The notes beneath the pieces were generated by a model. That model saw nothing but the letters and a program-made list of their open reading frames with translations, was not told where the DNA came from and did no database searches. 64,000 bases of DNA from Actinobacteria bacterium IMCC26256 (GTDB taxonomy: Bacteria > Actinomycetota > Acidimicrobiia > IMCC26256). Below are positions 7,996 through 16,000 of the stretch, piece by piece; position 1 is the first letter of the stretch; every line of letters begins with the position of its first letter. The stretch lies in contig CP011489.1 in NCBI GenBank assembly GCA_001023575.1, positions 2,169,001 through 2,233,000 on the forward strand. The letters run 5' to 3'. Both the position numbers and the translations under genes were made by a program.

Positions 7996-9546
7996 TTATT
8001 GATGTTGCTCTGTCATCGTGCCACTAAATCTGGGCCATGCAGCGGGTAACGCAGAAACTATGTCGCTGGCCACTAGGCAAGTATGCCCCGCGAAGTCGCT
8101 CGCGCGGCAGTGGAGCCAAGCCCCCGCCGCAGCGGCCTGCCCAGGAGAGAGGCCTGAGGCCAGCAGAGCGGCGATAATTCCAGCCAGAACATCACCCGAT
8201 CCCGCGGTCGCAAGCCATGGACCCCCTACATTTACGATGTACGAAACTCCATCAGGCTCAGCAATCACCGTCGTTGGGCCCTTTAGGAGCACCGTGGCGG
8301 CCGATGCTCGAGCCAAGCCGCGAGCGGCAGCGACTCGATCTGAGCCAACCTCCCCCGAGAGCCGCTCAAACTCGCCCTCATGAGGTGTGAGGATCACTGG
8401 GCCTAGCCCTAATTCTGCACGCTCCTGAAGGGGAGAGAGATCGGCGCCGAGCGCATTGAGGCCATCTGCATCTAGAACTATTGGGGCCGTCACTGCGCCG
8501 ATGAGTGCCCTCACCATCTCTGCAACCCCGTGATCTGCACCGAGCCCCGGGCCGATTAGCACTGCATCGAATCGACGAGCGGCCTCTATCAAGTACTCCG
8601 AAGAGTCGCTGTTTAGACGCCCCTCCTGGCCCAACGGAATGCCACGAGTAATTACCTCGCTGCCCTGTCGCAGCGATTCGGCGAGCGATTCGGCGGAATG
8701 GCTCGTGCCCAGTCGCAGCGATTCGGCGGGCGATTCGGCGGGCGATTCGGCGCCACTTGGATCTGGCGAATAGACGACCACAACTCCAGACCCAGCCCTG
8801 AGCGCACTAGCGGCGGAGAGGCGTGGCGCCCCAGCCATACCAAGAGATCCTCCGATGACCATGACCGGACCAAGCCCCCACTTATGGGCTTTCGCCGCTC
8901 GTTGCGGAATCCATTCTCGAACATCCTGCTCGTCGACTAACCCGAGCAGAGTGCCGTCGCCGATCTCTATTCCTATCTGCGAGACCGTAACGGCTCCGGC
9001 AAGGCCTCGCCCTGGTTCAAATAGCAGTCCGGGTTTCAGTGCGCCGAATGTAACTGTGCGGTCAGCGCTCACAGAGGTGCCGAGCGTCTCGCCGGTAAGG
9101 CCCTGAACCCCGCTCGGGACGTCGACGGCAACGACTCGAAAAGTATGTAGGCCATCCGAGCGCCTAAGTGTCTGCTCTGCGATCCACGCTGCATCGCCAT
9201 CCAATGCTCCGTGAAATCCAGTTCCGAACATCGCATCCACCAAAACATCGCAGCGCTGAATCTCTCGCGTCACCGCAGACCGATCGAGTGGCGAAGTCAA
9301 CGAAAAGACGCGACACCTCACGCCTCGAGAACGTAGAAATCTGGCTGCGACTAATCCATCGGCTCCGTTATTGCCTGGACCGCAGATAATTACCGCCCTC
9401 TTTGCGTAAGCCCCGCCGAGAAGAGCTAGTACCTCGCGACCCGCAGCGCGACCCGCACGCTCAACTAGAACATCGAAGGGAGTACCCGAATCAATGGTGC
9501 GACGGTCTGCCTCTGCCATCTCGGTAGGGGTCAGGACCCTCTGCAT
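7996..9546 (-). CDS. nnr: Bifunctional NAD(P)HX epimerase / ADP-dependent dehydratase
   Basis: This enzyme repairs hydrated NADH and NADPH. The N-terminal YjeF domain (residues 1-210) epimerises NAD(P)HX and shows the CGPGNNGADGLVAAR and DAMFGTGF motifs. The C-terminal ribokinase-like domain (about 225-510) dehydrates it and shows VIGGSLGMAGAP, IGPGLG, VLDADGLNAL, LTPHEGEFERL and TAGSGDVLAGIIAAL. Between VVVYSPDPSG and VITRGI is an insertion of about 30 residues made of imperfect AESPAESLRLG repeats, encoded by a GATTCGGCG repeat cluster at 8661-8752. The insertion stays in frame and lies in a surface region, so the enzyme should still be active. The gene is followed, 4 bp downstream of acpS, by the CBS gene. 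Confidence 0.95.
   Translation of the reverse strand: MQRVLTPTEMAEADRRTIDSGTPFDVLVERAGRAAGREVLALLGGAYAKRAVIICGPGNNGADGLVAARFLRSRGVRCRVFSLTSPLDRSAVTREIQRCDVLVDAMFGTGFHGALDGDAAWIAEQTLRRSDGLHTFRVVAVDVPSGVQGLTGETLGTSVSADRTVTFGALKPGLLFEPGRGLAGAVTVSQIGIEIGDGTLLGLVDEQDVREWIPQRAAKAHKWGLGPVMVIGGSLGMAGAPRLSAASALRAGSGVVVVYSPDPSGAESPAESPAESLRLGTSHSAESLAESLRQGSEVITRGIPLGQEGRLNSDSSEYLIEAARRFDAVLIGPGLGADHGVAEMVRALIGAVTAPIVLDADGLNALGADLSPLQERAELGLGPVILTPHEGEFERLSGEVGSDRVAAARGLARASAATVLLKGPTTVIAEPDGVSYIVNVGGPWLATAGSGDVLAGIIAALLASGLSPGQAAAAGAWLHCRASDFAGHTCLVASDIVSALPAAWPRFSGTMTEQHQ
8661..8752. repeat. In-frame GATTCGGCG repeat cluster inside nnr
   Basis: Two near-identical copies of about 36 bp (8661-8696 and 8706-8741) lie 45 bp apart. 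Each has a core GCAGCGATTCGGCG followed by a second GATTCGGCGG, and the second copy adds a further GATTCGGCG. The 45 bp period is 15 codons, so the frame is kept. The core GATTCGGCGGGCGATTCG recurs on the opposite strand near 37165-37205. Confidence 0.85.
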
Positions 9547-9550
9547 CCGA

Positions 9551-9940
9551 CTAGCCCAAGGCGAGGGCGACTGCCATCGCGTTACTCGATGTATGAGATA
9601 GCGAGATCCGCCACTCGCTCACACCTCGCGTCTCAGCTAGACGTGCAGCCCTGCCGTGGAGCAGGAGAAGCGGCTCCCCGCTGGAGTCGCGTTGCACCTC
9701 AACGTCTCGAAGAGCGAAGCCTCCTAGACCCACACCGAGCGCCTTCATCACTGCTTCCTTAGCGGCGAAACGCACTGCTAACCCTGGAACCGTGTCGCGA
9801 CGCTCCTCGAGAGAGAATCGCTCGCTCTCAGTAAAACAGCGCTTCACTAACCCTGGTCTTCGAATAAGCACTGCACGAAATCGATCGATATCAAGAAGAT
9901 CTGCACCCATGCCTACGATGTTGCTCACCTCTCGCGCCAC
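9551..9940 (-). CDS. acpS: Holo-[acyl-carrier-protein] synthase
   Basis: AcpS attaches 4'-phosphopantetheine from CoA to apo-ACP. The 129 residues show the signature IVGMGADLLDIDRF near the N terminus and RFAAKEAVMKALGVG in the middle, which together hold the Mg2+ and CoA-binding acidic residues. The C-terminal LSHTSSNAMAVALAL is also typical. It overlaps the 3' end of the glmS-like gene by 16 bp. A start at the internal Met of MGADLLD is possible but would remove part of the first strand. Confidence 0.95.
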   Translation of the reverse strand: MAREVSNIVGMGADLLDIDRFRAVLIRRPGLVKRCFTESERFSLEERRDTVPGLAVRFAAKEAVMKALGVGLGGFALRDVEVQRDSSGEPLLLLHGRAARLAETRGVSEWRISLSHTSSNAMAVALALG

Positions 9941-12900
9941 CGATCAGCGAGCGTGTAGACAGGCACTGTCAAAAGATCGGCCATCGATACGCCACCTAGG
10001 AGAGCGTCGTCAAATGTCGGTTCAGTCTCTGTGACCGCGCTGCGGATAGCAGCGTAACGATTCCGATAACCAGACAACACACCTCGAGCTACCTCCGGCA
10101 CGAGCTGCTCGTGGAGTTCAAGGTGCAGAAGGGTAAGCCCAACACAGTCAGAACCCTTCACCTCGGGGACAATCACCACGATCCGACCATCACTTCGACC
10201 CCGAGCAATCGTGACCTCTCCCTCGACTGCAACAAGTTGTTTCGTACCACGAAGTCGCGGGTCTGTCTCAGTTCGCGATGTCAGCGTTGCACCTATTCCA
10301 GCGCTCTCCACTACTGCGATTACAGCGTTATCCGATGCAGGGTCTCCATCGATTCGATAGCGCGTAGATCCCTCTACCCGCTCAACTGCCGCGTCAAGCG
10401 CAACCAGTGTGCGCAGAACGCGATACCCGAGATTGTCGCGTGCGGCACCAGCAGCAAGGACTGCCTGAACTAGCGGGGCGCGCAGCAGGGCATCGTCTGA
10501 ACGCGATATTCCTACGGTGACCGTCTTGGCCTGATGCTTAATCGCATCAATTGGTCGTGTCAGTTCGTCAATTGCGCTCGTCAAAGCAGTAGTTAGCCAC
10601 TCGATGACGACCGAGGGCGTCCCAACAATCCCCCACTCAACAGCGAACACATCGAGCGGGACAATCCCAGTTGCGTACCTAAATAACGAGGCGAGGCGCA
10701 CAGCGGTACCCGCCTCTAATGAACCGTCATATCCGCCGACACGAAGCAGGCCGAAGAAGCGCTCCGCTAGAGGACTGATCGTCTCCCCAAGGTTTGAGTA
10801 TCCGCTCTGGTCAATTAGCTCTGACGATACGTATGCATCCTCGATTGCGGCGCGCGACTCGCGGAGTGGAATCGCTGATGCATCTATTGCGAGTGCTGCC
10901 TCGTATCCGAATAGATGCCCAGCCATAGCGGAGAGGACGAAACCTAGATCAGGGTGCGTAACCGGGACCGGGAAGGTTGCGATTGCCGATCCGAAGCGCT
11001 CCTCACCGTCATTTACAAATGCGATCGCCGTGGCCTTATGCGCTCTATAGATAGCGAGTTCCTTCGCAATATCGTCAGCGATTGACCCACTTAGGCCAGC
11101 GGCACAGACCAAAATTAAAGGCTCTGCTGAGAGGTCAATGTGCTTCTTATCCTCAGTGGCATCACAAGCAATTGACTTATAACAAAGCTCGGAGAGTTTG
11201 ATCCGAATCTCCTGAGCGGCAATGCGATTACGGCCATTTCCGACAACGGCCCAGTAGCGCTTAGCGGGTGCGAAATTCTCTGCAATTACGCGCGCAGCAG
11301 AGCGGCGAGAAAGCACTACCTCCATCGCTGTAGGTAGATCACGCAGAGCGGCGAGAAACTCTTGGCGGTCACCAAGGTCAGCACCAACCGCCGAAGCAAT
11401 CGCAAATGCCAGGAGGAACCCTGCTGCTATCTGAGCATAGAAAGCCTTTGTGGAGGCAACGCTCATCTCCACGTCTCTACCATCAGAGGTGTAGAGCACT
11501 CCATCGCTTCGATCTGTGAGATCACTACCACGTCGATTCACGATCGAGATGACAACCGCACCTCGACTCCTTGCTAAATCAACGGTTCGATTCGTATCCG
11601 TTGTCGTTCCGCTCTGACTAATGGCGATCACGAGAGTCTCGGTCATGTCCTCAGTTAGGCGAAACCCTGACAACTCAGTCGCTGGAAGCGCCTCAACAAC
11701 AAGTCGTGAACTAGCGAGGTCGGCTAGAGCTGCGGCGAGGCTCTGCCCTGCGACAGCAGCGGTTCCCTGCCCGATAACGAGTACGCGCCGCAGCACACCG
11801 GCTGACAATCTCTCCCGAATTGCATCGGGGAGAGCATCGTTACCAACGTCTACAACAAGAACCCCATCGCGCTCGATCAGTTTCGCTCGCAGCGTCTTGC
11901 GGAAAGAGGCCGGGGACTCCGAGATTTCTTTTAGCAGGAAGTGAGGAAACGCTCCAAGATCTATATCTCTGGTAGTTACTTCTGCGCGCGCCAGATCTTT
12001 GGCGCCTACCTCAATCACAGAACCATCATAAGAAAATCGCCTGATTCCAGACAACGAGCCAGCTTGGGTTGCATCGAGCGCAACTATCTGCCCGCGACTC
12101 GCCTCCGGATTATCTAGATCACTCGGTGTCTCGCCATCGAGTCGCACATATTGACTCGCCTCTTCAACAACTCCATAGGGCTCGCTCGCAACTACATACG
12201 AGTCATCTGCAAGACCAATGTAGAGCGCCTGTCCGCTACCGCGCAGAGCAAGCAAGAGTTGGTTTGGATCGGTGCCAGAGTGTGCAGCAATCGCCATGCT
12301 GCCCTCAAAAGTGGCGACCGTCTTAGAGAACGCGGAGATGAGCGCACTCGAAGAGTCGCCATCACTAGTTAGGTCGGTTCCGCTCGCACTGATGGCTCGC
12401 GATACCAGCGCTGGTATCACTTTGGCGTCCGTGGTTATCTCAGCAGGAATCGAGAGCGAGTTCTGTTCGATCAACTCTCGGAAGTTATCGACATCGCCGT
12501 TTACTGCAGCCGCTACGTACGGACCAGCAACTCTCGAGTCAGCACTAACCGTCTCAATGCTATTGAGTGGGTGGGCATTCGCCTCTGAGATAATCCCAAC
12601 ACTCGCCCATCTCGTATGCCCGAGTACTGCGATCTGAGCGCTCGCTCCCATGATCGCCAGATGCAGAAGGGCATCCTCCGAGATGCTGCGGCGAAGCGCT
12701 GCAACGTTGTCACCCAATTCACCTATCTCCGCAGCCGCTTTATAGACAAATACGAGAGCCCCATCAACTACGCAGACGGCTCCGCTTCGATAAAGCCGCT
12801 CATCGGCACGCTGCGCAATAAGTGAAAGCACATCCGGGGCGCTTAGATCGAGCGCTGGGTTTGTTACAAATAGTTGAAGTCCAGCGGAGTCGCGCCCGCG

Positions 12901-13428
12901 GACCTCTAAGCGATCGATAGCGGAGAGCGCAACCTGAACGGAGTGCATCGCTGCCACCGCTCCATGATTGTTCGCAGGGTCGAGGCCATTGAGCAGGCCA
13001 GCGATTGAGCGAGCAGTCTTGATGCGATCACTACTGACAGCCCACTGGGCGTCTTTTACCTCAATCAAAGCCTCATTGAGTTCCTCTAAGTGGTCTGCAT
13101 CAACCAAACCAGCATCAAGGATCGACTCGAGCATCACTATGTTCTTGCTTAGCGAAATCGCCATCGACTCCAGCGACGCCGCTGCGATTGAATCGCTCAA
13201 GAGTGCGAGGGCACCCGGCAAACCACGGAGCGCTTGATCAACAGCACCGATGTGTGCAGCTGCGAGACGGATCTCAACTGAGGCATCGAGCGCGCCTCCT
13301 GAGCTCTCAAGTAACGCGCGGGCAGACTCGAGGTGCCCCCGAGCAAGGCCGAGGTCGGCCTCGAGGCCGGTGAGCCCTGGAACGGGCCGATCAGAGGGGC
13401 GCCGGATTACGGCGATGATTCCACACAC
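9925..13428 (-). CDS. glmS: Giant GlmS-type glutamine:fructose-6-phosphate aminotransferase
   Basis: The protein has all parts of GlmS, which makes glucosamine-6-phosphate for peptidoglycan, but is 1167 residues long instead of about 610. The GTG start gives MCGIIAVI with the Cys2 nucleophile. A helical insertion of about 150 residues then comes before the next motif, VRGRDSAGLQ near residue 177. GHTRWASVG (about 269), NGDVDN (308), FPHFLLKEI (491), ISQSGTTTDT (603) and VVGNGRNRIAAQEIRIKLSE (about 728) follow. EDKKHIDLSAEP replaces the usual E-x-KHGP segment. QAKTVTVG near residue 964 matches the GlmS C-terminal KSVTVE tail and its catalytic Lys. About 105 extra residues lie before this tail and about 200 after it. 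It sits beside glmM and is the only glmS in the window, so it is probably functional. Confidence 0.9.
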   Translation of the reverse strand: MCGIIAVIRRPSDRPVPGLTGLEADLGLARGHLESARALLESSGGALDASVEIRLAAAHIGAVDQALRGLPGALALLSDSIAAASLESMAISLSKNIVMLESILDAGLVDADHLEELNEALIEVKDAQWAVSSDRIKTARSIAGLLNGLDPANNHGAVAAMHSVQVALSAIDRLEVRGRDSAGLQLFVTNPALDLSAPDVLSLIAQRADERLYRSGAVCVVDGALVFVYKAAAEIGELGDNVAALRRSISEDALLHLAIMGASAQIAVLGHTRWASVGIISEANAHPLNSIETVSADSRVAGPYVAAAVNGDVDNFRELIEQNSLSIPAEITTDAKVIPALVSRAISASGTDLTSDGDSSSALISAFSKTVATFEGSMAIAAHSGTDPNQLLLALRGSGQALYIGLADDSYVVASEPYGVVEEASQYVRLDGETPSDLDNPEASRGQIVALDATQAGSLSGIRRFSYDGSVIEVGAKDLARAEVTTRDIDLGAFPHFLLKEISESPASFRKTLRAKLIERDGVLVVDVGNDALPDAIRERLSAGVLRRVLVIGQGTAAVAGQSLAAALADLASSRLVVEALPATELSGFRLTEDMTETLVIAISQSGTTTDTNRTVDLARSRGAVVISIVNRRGSDLTDRSDGVLYTSDGRDVEMSVASTKAFYAQIAAGFLLAFAIASAVGADLGDRQEFLAALRDLPTAMEVVLSRRSAARVIAENFAPAKRYWAVVGNGRNRIAAQEIRIKLSELCYKSIACDATEDKKHIDLSAEPLILVCAAGLSGSIADDIAKELAIYRAHKATAIAFVNDGEERFGSAIATFPVPVTHPDLGFVLSAMAGHLFGYEAALAIDASAIPLRESRAAIEDAYVSSELIDQSGYSNLGETISPLAERFFGLLRVGGYDGSLEAGTAVRLASLFRYATGIVPLDVFAVEWGIVGTPSVVIEWLTTALTSAIDELTRPIDAIKHQAKTVTVGISRSDDALLRAPLVQAVLAAGAARDNLGYRVLRTLVALDAAVERVEGSTRYRIDGDPASDNAVIAVVESAGIGATLTSRTETDPRLRGTKQLVAVEGEVTIARGRSDGRIVVIVPEVKGSDCVGLTLLHLELHEQLVPEVARGVLSGYRNRYAAIRSAVTETEPTFDDALLGGVSMADLLTVPVYTLADRWRER

Positions 13429-13462
13429 GCGATTGTTAAGCCTACCGGCCGGAGGCCATTGC

Positions 13463-14815
13463 TCAGTCGGCCAAGGGGCCCAATGCGTCTAAGAGCGCTA
13501 CCCGGAGGGTCTCAGCCCGCACATCAGCGACCCCGGGCTCGAGAGCCTCCACCATGATTCGAACCACAGGCTCAGTACCCGAGGCCCGCACTAGCACGCG
13601 CCCTGCATCGCCGAGGCCCCGCTCAACAGCCGAGACAGTGGACCAGAAAGCCTCTGCATCGGGAAGCCCCTCACGATTCGCCACTTTTACGTTGAGAAGT
13701 ACCTGTGGAGCCTTAACCACTACAGAGGCAAGATCTGCGAGAGAACGCCCTGTGCGCTTCATAACATCGAGCACGCTGACTCCGGTGAGCGTTCCATCGC
13801 CAGTATTGGCGAGTGCGCCGATAATCACATGCCCGCTCTGCTCGCCACCAAGCACGAGCCCTCGCTCATCCATTGCAGCCTTGACATAGCGGTCACCAAC
13901 CGGCGTCTCCACTAACTCAATCCCACGACTCGCGAACGCTCTTCTCAACCCGAGGTTGGCCATCACCGTTGTTGCAACACCGCGCCCTGCAAGCAAGCCT
14001 TGGTCATCGAGATCAAAGGCAAGCACTGCGAGCATCTTGTCGCCATCAACGACTTCACCAGACGCATCGACCATCACGACTCGATCGGCATCCCCATCAA
14101 GAGCGAGTCCGGCATCTGCTTGGAGTTCAACAACTGCTCGCGCCAGAGCCGAGGGATCAGTAGAGCCGCATCCGTCATTTATGTTCCTGCCATTTGGATC
14201 GGCGTTCAACACCGTTACATCGCAACCGAGGCCGCGCAGGGCAAAAGGCGCCAATTCAAAGGCAGCACCATTGCCACAATCGACCACTACTTTGAGCCCT
14301 GATAGAGAGCGCCCCTTGAGAGAATCAACTAGGTGAGCGACATAACGATCAGCAGTCCCTGGCGCGTAACTCGGGTTCAGAATCGCAGCCATGTCATCAA
14401 GGTGTACATCGCCCTCGGCCAAAAGTTGCTCGAGTTGATCCTCGATCGCACTCTGCTGCTCATCCGATATTTTTCCACCGCCGAGAGAGAAGACCTTTAC
14501 GCCGTTATCAGTCCAAGGGTTGTGGCTAGCGGAGATCATCACCCCTACTGCCTCTCTCTCCCGAGCTAAAAGCGCAAGCCCCGGAGTCGGCAGAACCCCG
14601 CAGGTCAGTGAGAGCGCACGCTCACGATGTAGCCCGGTGGATAACGCGCCCTCGAGTATGTACCCCGACTCGCGAGTATCGCGAGCAATTAGATAGAGGT
14701 GATCTGGGCCGAGAACGCGCGCCAAAGCCCGGCCAAGGCAATAGACAAACTCCTTTGTGAGGTCGACAGAGGCGACCCCCCGTACGCCATCGGTTCCGAA
14801 ACGGAGATGAGGCAT
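13463..14815 (-). CDS. glmM: Phosphoglucosamine mutase
   Basis: GlmM converts glucosamine-6-phosphate to glucosamine-1-phosphate on the way to UDP-GlcNAc. The 450 residues show FGTDGVRG at the start, the phosphoserine loop MISASHNPWTDNGVKVF near residue 100, the Mg2+ loop LDGDADRVVMVD near 240, the sugar loop GGEQSGHVI near 325, and the phosphate-binding RASGTEPVVRIMVE near the end. It lies between rpsI and glmS. The adjacency to glmS places two consecutive amino-sugar steps under shared expression. Confidence 0.97.
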   Translation of the reverse strand: MPHLRFGTDGVRGVASVDLTKEFVYCLGRALARVLGPDHLYLIARDTRESGYILEGALSTGLHRERALSLTCGVLPTPGLALLAREREAVGVMISASHNPWTDNGVKVFSLGGGKISDEQQSAIEDQLEQLLAEGDVHLDDMAAILNPSYAPGTADRYVAHLVDSLKGRSLSGLKVVVDCGNGAAFELAPFALRGLGCDVTVLNADPNGRNINDGCGSTDPSALARAVVELQADAGLALDGDADRVVMVDASGEVVDGDKMLAVLAFDLDDQGLLAGRGVATTVMANLGLRRAFASRGIELVETPVGDRYVKAAMDERGLVLGGEQSGHVIIGALANTGDGTLTGVSVLDVMKRTGRSLADLASVVVKAPQVLLNVKVANREGLPDAEAFWSTVSAVERGLGDAGRVLVRASGTEPVVRIMVEALEPGVADVRAETLRVALLDALGPLAD

Positions 14816-14841
14816 GGCCGGGTAATTGAAGGGTTTCGAGA

Positions 14842-15234
14842 CTACCGCTTGGAGTACTGCGGAGCCTTGCGAGCCTTCTTGAGTCCGTACTTACGGCGCT
14901 CTTTCTCTCTAGCGTCACGAGTGAGGAGTCCGGCCTTCTTGAGCTGCGCACGCGACTCAGGGTCTAATGCAACTAGCGCACGAGCAACGCCGAGGCAGAG
15001 GGCTCCAGCCTGTCCGCTGATTCCACCGCCAACGATTGTCGCGTCAACGTCGTAGACCTCTGCAGTCTGAGTGAGGCGCAGTGCCTCAGTGGCGGACATG
15101 CGGTGAGTGGCGATACGGAAGTATGCCTCAATGTCACGGCGGTTGATTGTGATCTTGCCGGTACCGGGGCGGAGGCGAACACGCGCCACTGCCTCCTTGC
15201 GTCGACCGGTCGTCTGGATCAATGGCTTGGGCAA
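14842..15234 (-). CDS. rpsI: 30S ribosomal protein S9
   Basis: S9 is a small-subunit protein whose C-terminal tail reaches the P-site tRNA. The 130 residues match the family, with [19 protein letters not shown] near the start, [19 protein letters not shown] in the middle, and [17 protein letters not shown] at the end with the essential terminal Arg. The start codon is TTG, preceded by AAGGA at good spacing. It follows rplM by 22 bp, as in the standard rplM-rpsI operon. Confidence 0.98.
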   Translation of the reverse strand: MPKPLIQTTGRRKEAVARVRLRPGTGKITINRRDIEAYFRIATHRMSATEALRLTQTAEVYDVDATIVGGGISGQAGALCLGVARALVALDPESRAQLKKAGLLTRDAREKERRKYGLKKARKAPQYSKR

Positions 15235-15256
15235 CTGAAGTCCTTAAATCTTTACT

Positions 15257-15721
15257 TTAGGAAGCGGCTTTTGAGGTCTTACGGGATCTTGCTGGCAGCA
15301 CACGCTCAACTGGATTCTGCGCAACGTGGGGATGTGTTGCCCCTCGGTAGACGCGCAGTTTGCGTAGCATCGAACGACCAAGTGGGCCCTTGGGGAGCAT
15401 GCCGCGAACTGCAAGTTTGATGATGCGATCCGGGTGACGGTCAAGCATGCGCTGGAGCGATGCCTGCTTGAGTCCACCTGGGTAACCAGAGTGTCGGTAG
15501 TACTGCTTCTCGACTGCTTTACGCGCTGAGATATCTAGCTTGGCTGCATTGATCACGATCACGTGATCGCCGGTGTCCTGATGCGGAACCCAGATGACCT
15601 TGTGCTTGCCGCGCAGAAGGTTTGCAACCTCTGTAGCGAGGCGACCCAAGACGGCGTCCTCTGCATCAATAACGTGCCAAGCGCGAACAATGTCGGACTC
15701 TTTAGGCGTGAAGGTCTTCAC
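15257..15721 (-). CDS. rplM: 50S ribosomal protein L13
   Basis: L13 is an early-assembling large-subunit protein. The sequence KTFTPKESDIVRAWHVIDAEDAVLGRLATEVANLLRGKHK fits the family N terminus, HVIVINAAKLDISARKA and PRGM-like VRGMLPKGPLGRSMLRKLRVY follow, and the tail ends SRKTSKAAS. I chose the GTG at 15721, which gives the usual MKTF start. A GTG three codons upstream (15730) would give VVFVKTF but leaves only 3 bases after the GAGAG. It is the first gene of a long minus-strand block. Confidence 0.96.
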   Translation of the reverse strand: MKTFTPKESDIVRAWHVIDAEDAVLGRLATEVANLLRGKHKVIWVPHQDTGDHVIVINAAKLDISARKAVEKQYYRHSGYPGGLKQASLQRMLDRHPDRIIKLAVRGMLPKGPLGRSMLRKLRVYRGATHPHVAQNPVERVLPARSRKTSKAAS

Positions 15722-16000
15722 GAATACCACTTACTCTCTATCGACGGAATCTAAACGGGCTTTTGATCCAAGGCAGCCATGGCCGAGAGGCCGAGCGCCG
15801 AGGTTCACAACCAAGACAAAGATGGTCTTGGGAGCGAGGTGGCATCCTAGCGGCAGCGATTCTCCCGCCACAATCCGGGCCAAAAAGAAGCCATCAGGTC
15901 CCGGCTCAGAGCCCCAAATTGGAACTCGAGCCTGCGGACCAAACCCCTCTCCTACAGGGTTATCATTTCCACCTATCACGCTCCCCGATTGGATAAATGA
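15722..16000 (-). promoter_or_regulatory. rplM upstream region with a leader hairpin
   Basis: This 279 bp divergent region should hold the rplM promoter on the minus strand and that of the secreted-protein gene on the plus strand. A perfect 7 bp hairpin, CCAAGAC/GTCTTGG with a 7 base loop, lies at 15811-15831. GGCC/GGCC repeats near 15781-15792 could form a second stem. These could be part of an L13 leader, which is known as an autoregulatory element in some bacteria, but no consensus match was made. No convincing -35/-10 pair was assigned. Confidence 0.4.
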
